DNA from: Undaria pinnatifida
Taxonomy: Eukaryota; Sar; Phaeophyceae; Laminariales; Alariaceae
Reading direction: 5' to 3'
DNA length: 64,000 nt
Assembly: GCA_012845835.1 (NCBI GenBank)
Contig: JABAKD010000025.1
Coordinates: 19,879,932-19,943,931, forward strand
The position numbers and the translations under genes are program-made. Shown piece after piece: positions 55,691-64,000 of the stretch (within the stretch, counting starts at the first letter, position 1; each line of letters opens with the position of its first letter). Under the pieces are notes generated by a model, which did no database searches, was not told the DNA's origin, and saw only the letters and a program-made list of their open reading frames with translations.

Positions 55691-56719
55691 TGAGTGCCCC
55701 CCCGCCCCCACGCGCCATCGAAACCTCCGTATCGAAAGGGACGCGTGGTCGATGGTGATTGCGGTAAGCAACAATTGAGTACGCCCCACGTTTTTCACTT
55801 GCCTTCAACCCCTTTAGAGCCCCAAGACCCCTCCCTATACTAATCACAAGTAATTTTCCCCCTAAAAACGGGTTTCCGGTTCTAAAACCCTAAAATATGT
55901 GTTGGTTGAAGGCACCCTTCTTTGGCCCCCGTGGCGAGCAGCCATGAAGGATTCTGTCAAGGTGTGAGTCGATTCCCTTTTGCTTGCCGTTTTGCCCTTG
56001 ACGTACTGTGGAGGACCTTCCGAAAGTAAGACCAGCTTGTACAGGCTGGTTCAAGTTAAAACGATGGAAATTCATTTGACGGCGAAGGTCCGCGCCGTTT
56101 TTGTTTCGTTCGGACCGTGGTGGAAATTTGCACACGTCTTTTTTTGTGCCCGTTGCGAAGACCTCACATGACATATGTCCTCTTTTTTTCTTTTTGTTTT
56201 CGCCCCCTTATTTTTCGTCAGTTTTTTTTTTTTTCTTGTTTTTTTTGGAAAATTTGGACCACCTTTTTTTTGTAGACCCAAACATCTTCCGGCGAAAAAA
56301 AATAAAATTAAATTAAAAAAACACCCGGAGATCAGGTCTCCGGATGGGCATTTAGAACACATGGGCAAAATGTTCGGGTCTATCTCTCACAAAAGGGGTT
56401 GACAAGTGGGCTGTTGTGCGTAAAAACGTGCAAGATACGTGGTTGCCTTTAAATGACTTTTTTAGTGTACGATCCAGGGTTTTCGTTATATCCTTCTGCT
56501 TAATATTGACACATACATACGCAGGTCAGGTATTCGATTTTTCGCGCGAAAAAATGTACAGATATGCCTTGGAGTGCCTTCGACCGGGTGGTGCAAAGTG
56601 CGGCGCAATCGTTTTCTTCGCCCACGTTTGGAAAATGCCTGAATCCTATTGAAAAAATTGAAGGCCTGTCATCGGTCGATACGAGTTTCGCCCCGCGAGA
56701 GGCAGCCCGAGGCCGTTAA

Positions 56720-56790
56720 TAAACAAAGTACCAACAACGCAGCTTGCAAAGATGAGTATTGACCCGAAATTCGTCGAACTCAAAAAGCTG
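56720..56790 (-). repeat. Dispersed repeat R2, fragment
   Basis: ACAACGCAGCTTGCAAAGAT and ATTGACCCGAAATTCGTCGA match 28155-28200 in inverse orientation. Confidence 0.5.
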
Positions 56791-57171
56791 ACGTCCTTGA
56801 AATATTTTTTTATAATATCGGCCATGTCACCCGCTTCCACTGGTCATGCATGGGCTGGTTGGTCATAGGGGTCGGTATGATACCAAATATGCACCCTTTG
56901 ACTGCGTTTTGGGAGCGGCATTCATGGGGGAGAGAATTTCCGTTGTTTAACATTGAACCAGCTGTATGGATGAATCTGAAAAACGGTCTTGACGGGCCAA
57001 CACCACCACTAGACCGTCAACCGCCGAGAACTTACTACGCTTGAGGCAGTATACTGCGTCTAAGTTTGTCTCGACCCGACAATAATTTCCCGTGTCATCT
57101 GCCGCCTTTGCTTTCCCCTTCCCCCTGCCCCTGCCCCTGCCCCTGCTCCTGGTTTTGCTCTTGTTGTGCAG

Positions 57172-57276
57172 CACCCTGCACCCTCACTTCGGTCTGACCC
57201 GCCCGGAGTATTGCTCGCGCCACAAGCTACCCGGCATGTTCAACGTGAAGGGCCGGAGATGCGTAAACCCAGAGTG
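57172..57276 (+). CDS. Gene D, exon 3 (EsV-1-7 repeat 1)
   Basis: 105 nt between TTGTTGTGCAG| (after a CCCCTG-rich tract) and GAGTG|GTAAGAG; phase 2 at both ends. The first base completes Cys862. The exon reads TLHPHFGLTRPEY, then C-SR-H, then KLPGMFNVKGRR and CVNPE, and its last two bases TG begin Cys897. It therefore supplies the end of repeat 1 (Cys-X13-Cys-X2-His-X12) and the start of repeat 2 (C-X4-C). Read without splicing it too ends Trp-stop. EsV-1-7 repeats are short Cys/His modules, probably metal-binding, in a family expanded in brown algae. The X13 spacing is shorter than the usual X16. Confidence 0.75.
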
Positions 57277-57299
57277 GTAAGAGGAAGAGTGCTACTGCT

Positions 57300-57605
57300 A
57301 CTGCTACTGCTGTAGCTGCTGTTGTTGTTGTCGTTGGTTTTGTTGCTGTTTGCTGTTAGTGGTCTGCTGCCTGCTGTTTGTTGTTGTTTGTTGTTTGTTG
57401 TTTGTTGTTTGTTGTTTGTTGTTGTTTGTTGTTGTTTGTTGTTTGTTGTTTGTTGTTTGTCTTTTGTTGTTTGTCTTTTGTTGTTTGTCTTTTGTTGTTT
57501 GTTTTTTGTTGTTGTTGTTTGTTGTTGTTTGTTTTTTGTTGTTTTCGTGGGAGTGTTGTTGTTTGTGGATTGTTTTGTTTTGTCTTATTTCGTTTTGTTT
57601 TTGTC
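57300..57605. repeat. GTT/GTTT low-complexity array
   Basis: TTGTTGTTTG units. All three plus-strand frames stay open as Val/Cys/Leu/Phe-rich artefacts. Confidence 0.95.
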
Positions 57606-58004
57606 AGCGTTCTGTGGAACGCCGCTGAGATCTGGTATGGTCTGATGTGGACACGCTGTCACACCTTTTTCACCCCCCCTTGAGAGCATAACACACCGGG
57701 TGCTGGTAGATTCGCCCGATAACTGTTGCAGGTCGCGGAGATGCTCCTCTCTCTCCTTCTCTCTCCCTCTCTCTTTCTCTGTATCCCCCCGTCCTTCTGT
57801 CGCTATGTTTTTTTTTTTTTTTGGTCTTTCGTTTATCCCTCTCTTTCATTCCCCATCCGCCGGAGGATATATATATATGTCTCTCTGTTTTTCTCTTTCT
57901 ATTTTTCTCAATGTCTTTGTATGAGTACGGTACTTACCTCTCTCCTGCTTCCTCTCTTTCCCGCTCTACCTTTTAGCTTTGTCGATGTGCTTGCTGTTGT
58001 GTTT

Positions 58005-58190
58005 GTTTTAGCTCTGATTTGGCTTTAGCTTTGGTCTGACTTCGCTTTGACTTTGGCTCCGGCTTTGCCCTAGCCCGCTTTGTGTTTTTGTTTTTATTTT
58101 AGCTTGGCTTTGAGTTTGCTTGGCTGTTCGTAGGCCTTGCCTTCTGCATTGCGTGATGTTGGTTTTGGTTTTGCTTTGGCTATGCCCGGT
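58005..58190. repeat. Degenerate GCTTTG hexamer array
   Basis: GGCTTTAGCTTTGG-type units. On the minus strand this gives a Gln/Lys/Ser-rich artefact frame. Confidence 0.6.
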
Positions 58191-58240
58191 ACCCTCTCCA
58201 TGTGCTCCATTGCGTTTGATCAGAGCTTGCGTGTTGCCCT

Positions 58241-58242
58241 CG

Positions 58243-58276
<34 letters not shown>

Positions 58277-58279
58277 CTC

Positions 58280-58335
<56 letters not shown>

Positions 58336-58388
58336 GCTACTACTACTACTACTGTACTACTATTACTACTACTGCTGCTGCTGCTACT
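58241..58388. repeat. CTA triplet microsatellite
   Basis: CTA repeats with CTC, CTG and TTA variants. Poly-Tyr and poly-Thr frames are artefacts. Confidence 0.97.
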
Positions 58389-58437
58389 GAACGGGCGTTA
58401 TTCGATCATGAAGGGGGGCGGGGGGCAATCGTACTAT

Positions 58438-58640
58438 GCATGGTCGCAGTCCGTCAGACCATAGACCCGAGCACCCCTACATTGCCAGGACGGAGCGCGT
58501 CGGGTTTTCACCGACCAGGCAGATATTGCGTGCACCGAGCGCGAAGCGCCGTTCATGAGCGCGGAGCGCACATGCCCGTTGAGGTTATCGCCACCTTCCC
58601 TGGGGCGAGCCGTTGCGGCGGCGGTCGTTGAACCCCGATG
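58438..58640 (-). repeat. Dispersed repeat family R3, copy 3
   Basis: Inverted partial copy of 3944-4438 and 13976-14700: shares GTCAGACCATAGACC, CGGAGCGCGTCGGGTTTTCA and GCGCGAAGCGCCGTTCATGA-like blocks. Confidence 0.55.
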
Positions 58641-59144
58641 AATGTTATCCCGCAAGTTTATTTTGCAATCCATCCGCCGTGGCCAGTCTGCCTGTGTCGG
58701 CCCGCCTCTTGTCGCAGGCGCAACAGACATACCACTCTGTCCGCGAAAGTAAGCACCGTTGGGGTATGGACATTTGGCCGAACGATGGGCATATTTCCAT
58801 AAATTGTGGAATCTTGATAGGGTTTGCAGGATACCACGATAGGCTCTTAACGTATTTACACCGGTATATTCGAGTTGCAGATCGAGCGTTCCGAGTATAT
58901 TCGAGTTTTGTTTTAGTGTTGTGGAGAGTTCGTTTACCCCCCCGTCCTTCCGCCGCGCCAGCCCGCCCACCTACCCGCCCGCCCGCCCGCCCCGCCCGCC
59001 CGTCCGCGCGCCCTGTATTTGCGTGTAGCCCCTCGATCGGGCAGTACGTATTCTAAGCCGGTAACGTCCGAAGGGCGGTGCGACACTGCGTGAGCAACTG
59101 GCTGTGCCGGCTGTAGCTGCAAGCCGAATCAAGCTCGAACCAAA

Positions 59145-59350
59145 CCCAACTCAACCCAACCTAACCCAACCCACCCCGCCCCACCCCAACCCAACCCAAC
59201 CCAACCCAACCCAACCCAACCCAACCCAACCCAACCCAACCCAACCCAACCCAACCCAACCCAACCCAACCCAACCCAACCCAACCCAACCCAACCCAAC
59301 CCAACCCAACCCCACCCTAACCCACCCCACCCCAACCCAACCCAACCCAA
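59145..59350. repeat. (CCCAA)n pentanucleotide array
   Basis: About 38 CCAAC units with a few CCACC variants. The complementary strand is TTGGG. Trp/Gly/Val-rich minus frames are artefacts. Confidence 0.97.
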
Positions 59351-60361
59351 GGGTTCCTGACCCATACTTTTCGCTTTTGGTTTCATTATTCGTGCATAGA
59401 GTAAGCGATCAGAGTATTTTTTTTTCTTTTTTTCAGGTAGGATTGCTATTGAAGGGCCGAACGCGCACGGTCAAAGATATCTCGTGCCCTCTGCTCGCCG
59501 ATGCTGCCCGCCGCATATCAGCATCGCCGTAGTTTTTGAAGCCCCCAAGGGCTGTCCGCTAAAAGGCTTGCCTGGCCTTGCCACCCAACGCGAAGCCCCC
59601 ATGGCTGCGATTGAATGAAACAGCAATCGGCTGGGCCGCACGCGCGCTCGCGGGGGGCGGTCTGGGTTTGACTCGCTGCGCTCGCTTGCCAGCCGATTCG
59701 CGGACTAAAGTCATCTGGTCGGCCTACGTCGCCTGGAATGTACTGGGTGGCGATGACTTATTGTTGTTACCTGTCGTAGAATTGCTTATGCTGACGGCTC
59801 GCGGCCTTGTGAAACTGGCTAGACTATGCCGGACGCTCCCGACGAAGGGATGTGAAACCGCCGCCAAGACAGGAAAGGTGGAAACCTGGAGTATCCGGGG
59901 GGGCGGGGGGGATAGATCCCAAACCACACCCCTTATTTCTGAGACCTGGACGAGGGGGACGATGCCGCGCGATACCTAAGTAAACAAGTTATTACAAAAT
60001 GTGTGTTTGTTTGTTTCGTTTTTTCGGTAAAAGAAATCCCAACCCCCCTTTTGGTTTCTATTTTTTTTGTCCTTCTCAACTTCGTAGGGGTAGCGGTGCC
60101 ATTTTCTCTTTTTTTTTTTGCAGAGTACCCTCGGGGAAACAGTTGGCTGTTTGCTTTTACCCCCCCCCCCCCGCCCTCCTCAACAGAATGATCTATTCCA
60201 CCAATCGACTTTTTGTTGTGGTTGTTGCTGTTGCGGTTGATGGTGCTGTTGCTTTTCTTGCGAAAGAGTCTCTCTTTTTGTCAGGCGAGTTCCTTCGCCG
60301 CTCTTAGTAGGCACTGAAGTCAATGAGCGTTCGCCTCGCCGCCTCATCCCCCCCCCCAGTT

Positions 60362-61090
60362 GAAATGGCAATATAAAGTAAGGATTATACCAGAAAAGAG
60401 GTTGCCAGCCATAGCTGATAGGGCTGTATGTGGGAGAAAATAACGAAAGGACAAGGTGGAATATGACTGGGATAACATAGTCGAGAAAATATGGAAGGAT
60501 TTAGGGGGAGACCAAGAAGAGGTGCTGCCCATGGAGAAGTTTGGCGGGTACAAGGCAGAACTAAAATATGTCATAGAAGAAAGGGAAAGGATGGCGCTAA
60601 GAAGTAAGGTGAAAAAGAAGTAAGCACTTGGAGATAAACGGGGGGGTTGGGGGAAGATATTGGAATGAAAACGTGTCTGCACGGCCTAGTGGAGAATTCT
60701 CGAAAAAGCTGAAACTGCGATTGCGTGTAGGTGGCTTGGACCTACCAGAAAGAAGAAAGAGATGTACCAGTAGTCGGGAGGAGGAGGACGTGGCTACACA
60801 TATGAGCCCCCGTGTGGCACAGCAATGGAGAGTACGACTCACGTAGTAGGAGAATGTGAAATATACCAGGAGGAGCGGGATGCGTTAGAGGAGGGGATGA
60901 GGAAATCAGACGTATGTGACATGGTAGAGTTTGGTAGAGGCTAGAGAGTAGCGAGAAAACGATCGCCATCCTGGGGGATAGATGGTGATGGTGGCCGCAG
61001 ACGGCGAAACTGGACGGGGATATATAGGATAAGCAACCAGTTTTCCTATGTAATATACGGAAGAAGCGTAATGAGCGCCCAAATGTTGGA
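60362..61090 (+). mobile_element. Non-LTR retrotransposon (LINE) relic
   Basis: Broken plus-strand frames read WQYKVRIIPEKRLPAIADRA, then KDKVEYDWDNIVEKIWKDLG, then ERERMALRSKVKKK, then LRVGGLDLPERRKRCTSSRE. After a frame change comes CGTAMESTTHVVGECEIYQE. The last piece has the C-G-X-X-X-E-S-X-X-H-X4-C spacing of the zinc-finger-like motif found downstream of reverse transcriptase in many LINEs. At least two stops and one frameshift are present, so it is inactive. It lies in intron 3 of gene D in the sense orientation. Confidence 0.6.
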
Positions 61091-61192
61091 GGCGACCAAT
61101 ACGCGTCCTCTATCCTCTCTCTCCTTATCCAATCCACCTAGAAGCATCCGCCGCTCTCCCCCCGCCCTCCCTACCCTCCCCCCCTTCAACAG

Positions 61193-61278
61193 CACGTGAA
61201 TTCCCGTGTACGGCAAGGAGGGCGACCCTCGCCCCGCCTACTGCGCGGCCCACACGCTGACCACTCTCAGTGTCCTCT
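61193..61278 (+). pseudogene. Decayed duplicate of gene D exon 4
   Basis: The acceptor TTCAACAG| is kept and the next 70 or so bases are nearly identical to 61371-61440 (CCCGTGTACGGCAA, CCTACTGCGCGGCCCACA). It would read C-T-stop: the Arg codon CGA of the intact exon is TGA here. After VYGKEGDPRPAYCAAHTL the similarity is lost. A pyrimidine-rich intron end was duplicated with it. Splicing to it would truncate gene D right after repeat 1. Confidence 0.7.
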
Positions 61279-61370
61279 CTCTCGATAGCCACTCCACCAA
61301 CAACCCCCCCCCTCCCGCCTCCCCCCCCCCCTCCCCCTCCCCCCGATCCCTCCCCTCCCCTCCCCAACAG

Positions 61371-61659
61371 CACGCGAACTCCCGTGTACGGCAAAGCGGG
61401 AGACCCTCACCCCACCTACTGCGCGGCCCACAAGCTGGCAGAGATGGTAGACATCAAGAACCCGACCTGCCGCGAGCCGACCTGCTTCCGTCAACCCAGC
61501 TTCGGGTCGTCAGAGGACAGAAAGGCTACCTACTGCGCGAGCCACATGCTAAAGGGAATGGTCAACGTCCGGAGGATGATTGCCTCCAATAAATCATCCG
61601 CGAAGGGGGGGGGGGCTGCTTCGAAGGGTTCGTCCCCACCCGGAGGGAAGGGCCCGTAG
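61371..61659 (+). CDS. Gene D, exon 4 (EsV-1-7 repeats 2 and 3, C-terminus)
   Basis: Starts after a long C/T tract and CCCCAACAG|. The first C completes Cys897. Then come TRTPVYGKAGDPHPTY (16 residues), C-AA-H, KLAEMVDIKNPT (12), C-REPT-C, FRQPSFGSSEDRKATY (16), C-AS-H and MLKGMVNVRRMI. That is one repeat completed plus a third with perfect C-X4-C-X16-C-X2-H spacing. A Ser/Gly/Lys tail ends at TAG 61657-61659. No intron separates repeats 2 and 3, unlike repeats 1 and 2. In brown algae the family includes the developmental regulator IMMEDIATE UPRIGHT; a regulatory, nuclear role is inferred here, not shown. Confidence 0.8.
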
Positions 61660-61770
61660 CGATTTCCTGGAAGGGGGGGGGGGGAAGGGGCTGTAGCGGT
61701 GGCCTCTTAAGGGCGGGACTGCAAAGCCCCCCCCCCCCTCTCCCCCCCCGGGGAGAAGGGGCTGTAAAGG
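61660..61770. repeat. Tandem block with GGGGCTGTAG units
   Basis: AAGGGGCTGTA(G/A) then GGTGG recurs at about 61685, 61754 and 61917 between G and C homopolymers. This is probably the same duplication process that produced the flanking exon copies. Confidence 0.55.
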
Positions 61771-61885
61771 TGGTGGAAAATCGTTCCTCAAAGGCAACGG
61801 ACTGCACGAGTCACTTGCTGAAGGAGATGGTTAACGTTCGGAGAATGATTGCCTCGAATATATCGTCCTCGGAGGGGGGGGTTGG
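61771..61885 (+). pseudogene. Partial duplicate of EsV-1-7 repeat 3
   Basis: Reads NRSSKATDCTSHLLKEMV then NVRRMIASNISSSEGG, matching the end of exon 4 (DRKATYCASHMLKGMVNVRR). It lacks the leading C-X4-C and lies beyond the gene D stop, so it is a relic unless spliced in an unseen isoform. Confidence 0.65.
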
Positions 61886-61959
61886 GGGGGTCTATCCCCC
61901 CCCCATGAAAGGGGCAAGGGCTGTAGGGGTGGTCGAAGAATTGGCCCTCGGAATCGATA

Positions 61960-62310
61960 CAGTCCCGGTATCGGAATCGGAATCGGCAAAAACGGAACTG
62001 GGAGCGGATCTAATCGTCCTCGAAAGGGTGGGCGGGGGTTTCGATGCTCCTCCCCCCTCCTCCTCGGCCGTGAAGAGGCAGTTCGGGAGGGAGGAAAAAG
62101 GGAACGGATGGAACATCGGAAATATTATCGGAATCAGAAAAATCGGAATTGGTACCGGAATCTGTGTCGGTAATGGATTCGGTATCAGAAACGGAAACAG
62201 AAACGGAATCGGAAACGGAATAACCGGAATCAGCATCTGAATCGGTATCTGAATCGGAATCAGAATCGAAGTCAGAAATGGTATCGGAATCGGAATTATC
62301 GGCATTATCG
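61960..62310. repeat. Degenerate GGAATC hexamer array
   Basis: Many CGGAATC, CGGTATC and AGAAATC units. The plus frame reads Gly/Ile/Asn-rich and the minus frame Pro/Ile-rich; both are artefacts. Confidence 0.8.
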
Positions 62311-62339
62311 AAAATGTGAACGGGAGCGGGGTGGCAAGC

Positions 62340-62520
62340 GACAGAGGTAGCCGGATTGGATGGGATGGGGTATGGTGGGGAGGGGGGAGGGAGGGGGGTG
62401 GATGTATGTGCCGATTCGGGGGGGGGGGGGAGGGGGGGGGGGAGGGATTCATGGGCCTGGTCGGGGGTGGGAGGGGAGGTTGGATGGGCGAGGAGGGCGG
62501 GGTGGATGGGTGGGGGAGGT
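62340..62520. repeat. G-rich low-complexity tract
   Basis: Runs of G with GGA and GGT interruptions. Confidence 0.85.
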
Positions 62521-62799
62521 AAGCGCTAGGTAGTGGGAGAGGGGAGGGATCGGGGTGTCGGGTTTTCTCATTTAGCATCTGAGTGCAGGGTATTTGTATC
62601 GTGCACATATAGGAGTGCAGTTTTTAACTGTTGTGTCTGGCGTGCACGTTTCTTGTGGTATCGCAGAGGCTTACGGCTGCTATTTTTACCACTTATACTG
62701 TTCTTTGTCGTCGTGGTCGCCATGTGAGTACATAATGATTCGAAATATTAACGTTTTTGCGGCAACGGCTCGTGGGTCGTCGCAGGCGTTTGGTGGGTT

Positions 62800-63170
62800 A
62801 GATTGATTGAATTGATTGGTTGATATATTGGTTGATTGATATATTGGTTGATTGATTGATTGATTGATTTGTTGGTTGATTGGTTGTTCGATTGGTTTTT
62901 GTTTGTTTGTTTGGTTGGTTGGTTGGTTGATTGGTTGGTTGGTTGGTTGAGTGATTGATTGATATACTTCGAACTGTAGAGTGATTGATTGGTATATTGA
63001 TATATTGATTGATTTGACCAATTGATTGATCGAGTGATGGATTGATTGATCAACTGATCGATTGATTGGTTGGTTGGTTGATTGATTGATTGATTTATGA
63101 AGTCGATTGATTAAATAATAGGTTGGTTGATTGGTCGGTCGGTTGATTGGTTGGTTGGTTGGTTAATGCC
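62800..63170. repeat. GATT/GGTT tetramer array
   Basis: TTGATTGATTGGTTGG units with occasional TATA variants. Asn/Gln-rich minus frames are artefacts. Confidence 0.97.
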
Positions 63171-63624
63171 CCGGGGGGTATTTTGGTTGAGTGTTGGGTG
63201 TGTGCCTTTTTTGTGCGTGAGTGCGTGCGTGCATGCCGTCTGTCTTGTGTGTTTGTGTATGTGAAGTGTCTTGGCGTGTTTCGAAACCGTGGGGGTGGTT
63301 CGTGGTGTGATTGTTGACAAAATAAAACAAAAAAACGCAAACAAACAAGACAGCCACCCTCGCGCTCCGCGCTTCTGCTTGGCGCTGTTTCCTTCGCGCG
63401 CCGTAGCTTCACGTTGCCGCCGCCGCCGCCTTTCGATATACACCGATTTGTGTTCAGCCCTTTCCAGCAAAGTTGAGGCGTAGTTTTTTATGTTCACGGG
63501 GGGATACACGCCGCGCGGTGATGAAAACCTATGGCATGGCGGATCATGTCAAGGCAGCGGTACCGCAACGCAAATGTTTAGGTACTCTTTCGGAGGGGGG
63601 GGTTCGCAGGAGGGGGAGCTGTGC

Positions 63625-63840
63625 AACTGTCGCAGGATCTGTAGAAGCATCTGTTGGAGGATCTGTTGAAGGATTTGTTGAAGGAGCTGTTGAAGGAGCC
63701 GTTGAAGGAGCTGTGCAGGAGCTGTGATAGAGCTGTTGATAGAGCTGTTGCAGACACTGTTGAAATGCCTGTTGAAAGGAAATGTTGAAGGCACGCGCTG
63801 CTGTAGGAGCTGCCAAGGGAGCTGTGGCAGGAGCTGTGCA
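63625..63840. repeat. Degenerate 15-bp repeat (GGAGCTGTTGAA)
   Basis: Units GGATCTGTTG(A/G)A(A/G)G and GGAGCTGTTGAAGGA. Open frames on both strands (Glu/Gly/Val and Gln/Ser/Thr-rich) reflect the repeat. I found no start or splice evidence. Confidence 0.7.
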
Positions 63841-64000
63841 GGCTTAAGCCGTACAGGGCCGGCGAGGTGTTAGCTTTGTTGCTGTCGTCGTGCGTGTTTT
63901 GTTTGTTTTGTTTGTCTTGAAAATAGCGTTGAATGTAGTGCGTGTTTTTGAAGATAGCGTTGAATGATCAAGTGACTGCATGACATGAATGAATAAATGA

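Larger units (their letters stand above)
53176..57171 (+). other. Gene D, intron 2 (phase 2)
   Basis: GTGAGG to GTGCAG, about 4.0 kb. Holds T-rich tracts, a LINE tail relic (55505-55690), an R2 fragment (56720-56790) and a diverged unit of the 117-bp repeat (55795-55900, minus). I looked for further EsV-1-7 exons here and saw none. Confidence 0.5.
57277..61370 (+). other. Gene D, intron 3 (phase 2)
   Basis: GTAAGA to CCCAACAG, about 4.1 kb. Contains TTG and CTA microsatellites, an R3 fragment, the CCCAA array, a LINE relic and a decayed duplicate of the following exon at 61193-61278. Confidence 0.5.

Noticed and set aside
57322-57683. Hydrophobic Val/Cys/Leu/Phe frames suggesting a membrane protein
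   Set aside because: All three frames are open across GTT/GTTT repeats; the hydrophobicity is compositional.
59129-59386. Gly-Trp-Val repeat protein on the minus strand
   Set aside because: Artefact of the CCCAA array.
63473-63816. Open frames on both strands rich in Val/Gly/Glu or Ser/Thr/Gln
   Set aside because: Explained by a degenerate 15-bp repeat; no independent gene evidence.

Overview
This window is nuclear DNA of a eukaryote, very probably a brown alga (Phaeophyceae). The decisive clue is a protein ending in three Cys/His repeats of the EsV-1-7 type (C-X4-C-X~16-C-X2-H-X12), a family best known from Ectocarpus (IMMEDIATE UPRIGHT) and its phaeovirus EsV-1. The genome style agrees: spliced genes with GT-AG introns of 1 to 7 kb, dense triplet and pentamer microsatellites, long homopolymer C/G tracts and many decayed mobile elements. 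Most long open frames in the window are low-complexity artefacts; the genes had to be recovered from short exons bounded by splice signals whose phases match.

Layout, left to right. Gene A (minus strand) starts near 11.72 kb and runs off the left edge. Four exons (11633-11719, 4587-4722, 3228-3390, 256-364) join with phases 0, 1 and 2 and encode a charged, coiled-coil-like protein. Gene C (plus strand) starts near 12.03 kb, divergent from A across about 310 bp. It has coding-like segments to about 13.1 kb that change reading frame; a well-bounded exon at 16349-16442 may belong to it. Gene B (minus strand) is sketched by coiled-coil-like exons at 40856-40975 and 35779-35913, a probable last exon at 18072-18164 and a possible upstream exon at 43980-44105, all phase 0. 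Gene D (plus strand, 48849-61659) is the best model: four exons, 992 codons, a low-complexity N-terminal region with one helical island, a basic nuclear-localisation-like stretch and three EsV-1-7 repeats. Both introns inside the repeat region are phase 2 and cut the second Cys codon of the repeat.

The rest is mainly repeats. There are solo-LTR-like copies of about 260 bp carrying perfect palindromes, a tRNA-derived composite repeat, a MITE of about 105 bp, a TIR family of about 270-540 bp, a family of about 500 bp at 4, 14 and 58 kb, and LINE relics inside gene D introns. Tandem arrays include TCGGG, CCCAA, a 54-bp unit, a unit of about 117 bp, GATT and CTA. No rRNA, intact tRNA or CRISPR was found.

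The order A(-) C(+) B(-) D(+) alternates strands, as is common in compact brown-algal gene neighbourhoods, but the introns are swollen with repeats. Exon models were built by eye from splice signals, phase and codon sense; no transcript or homology search was available.
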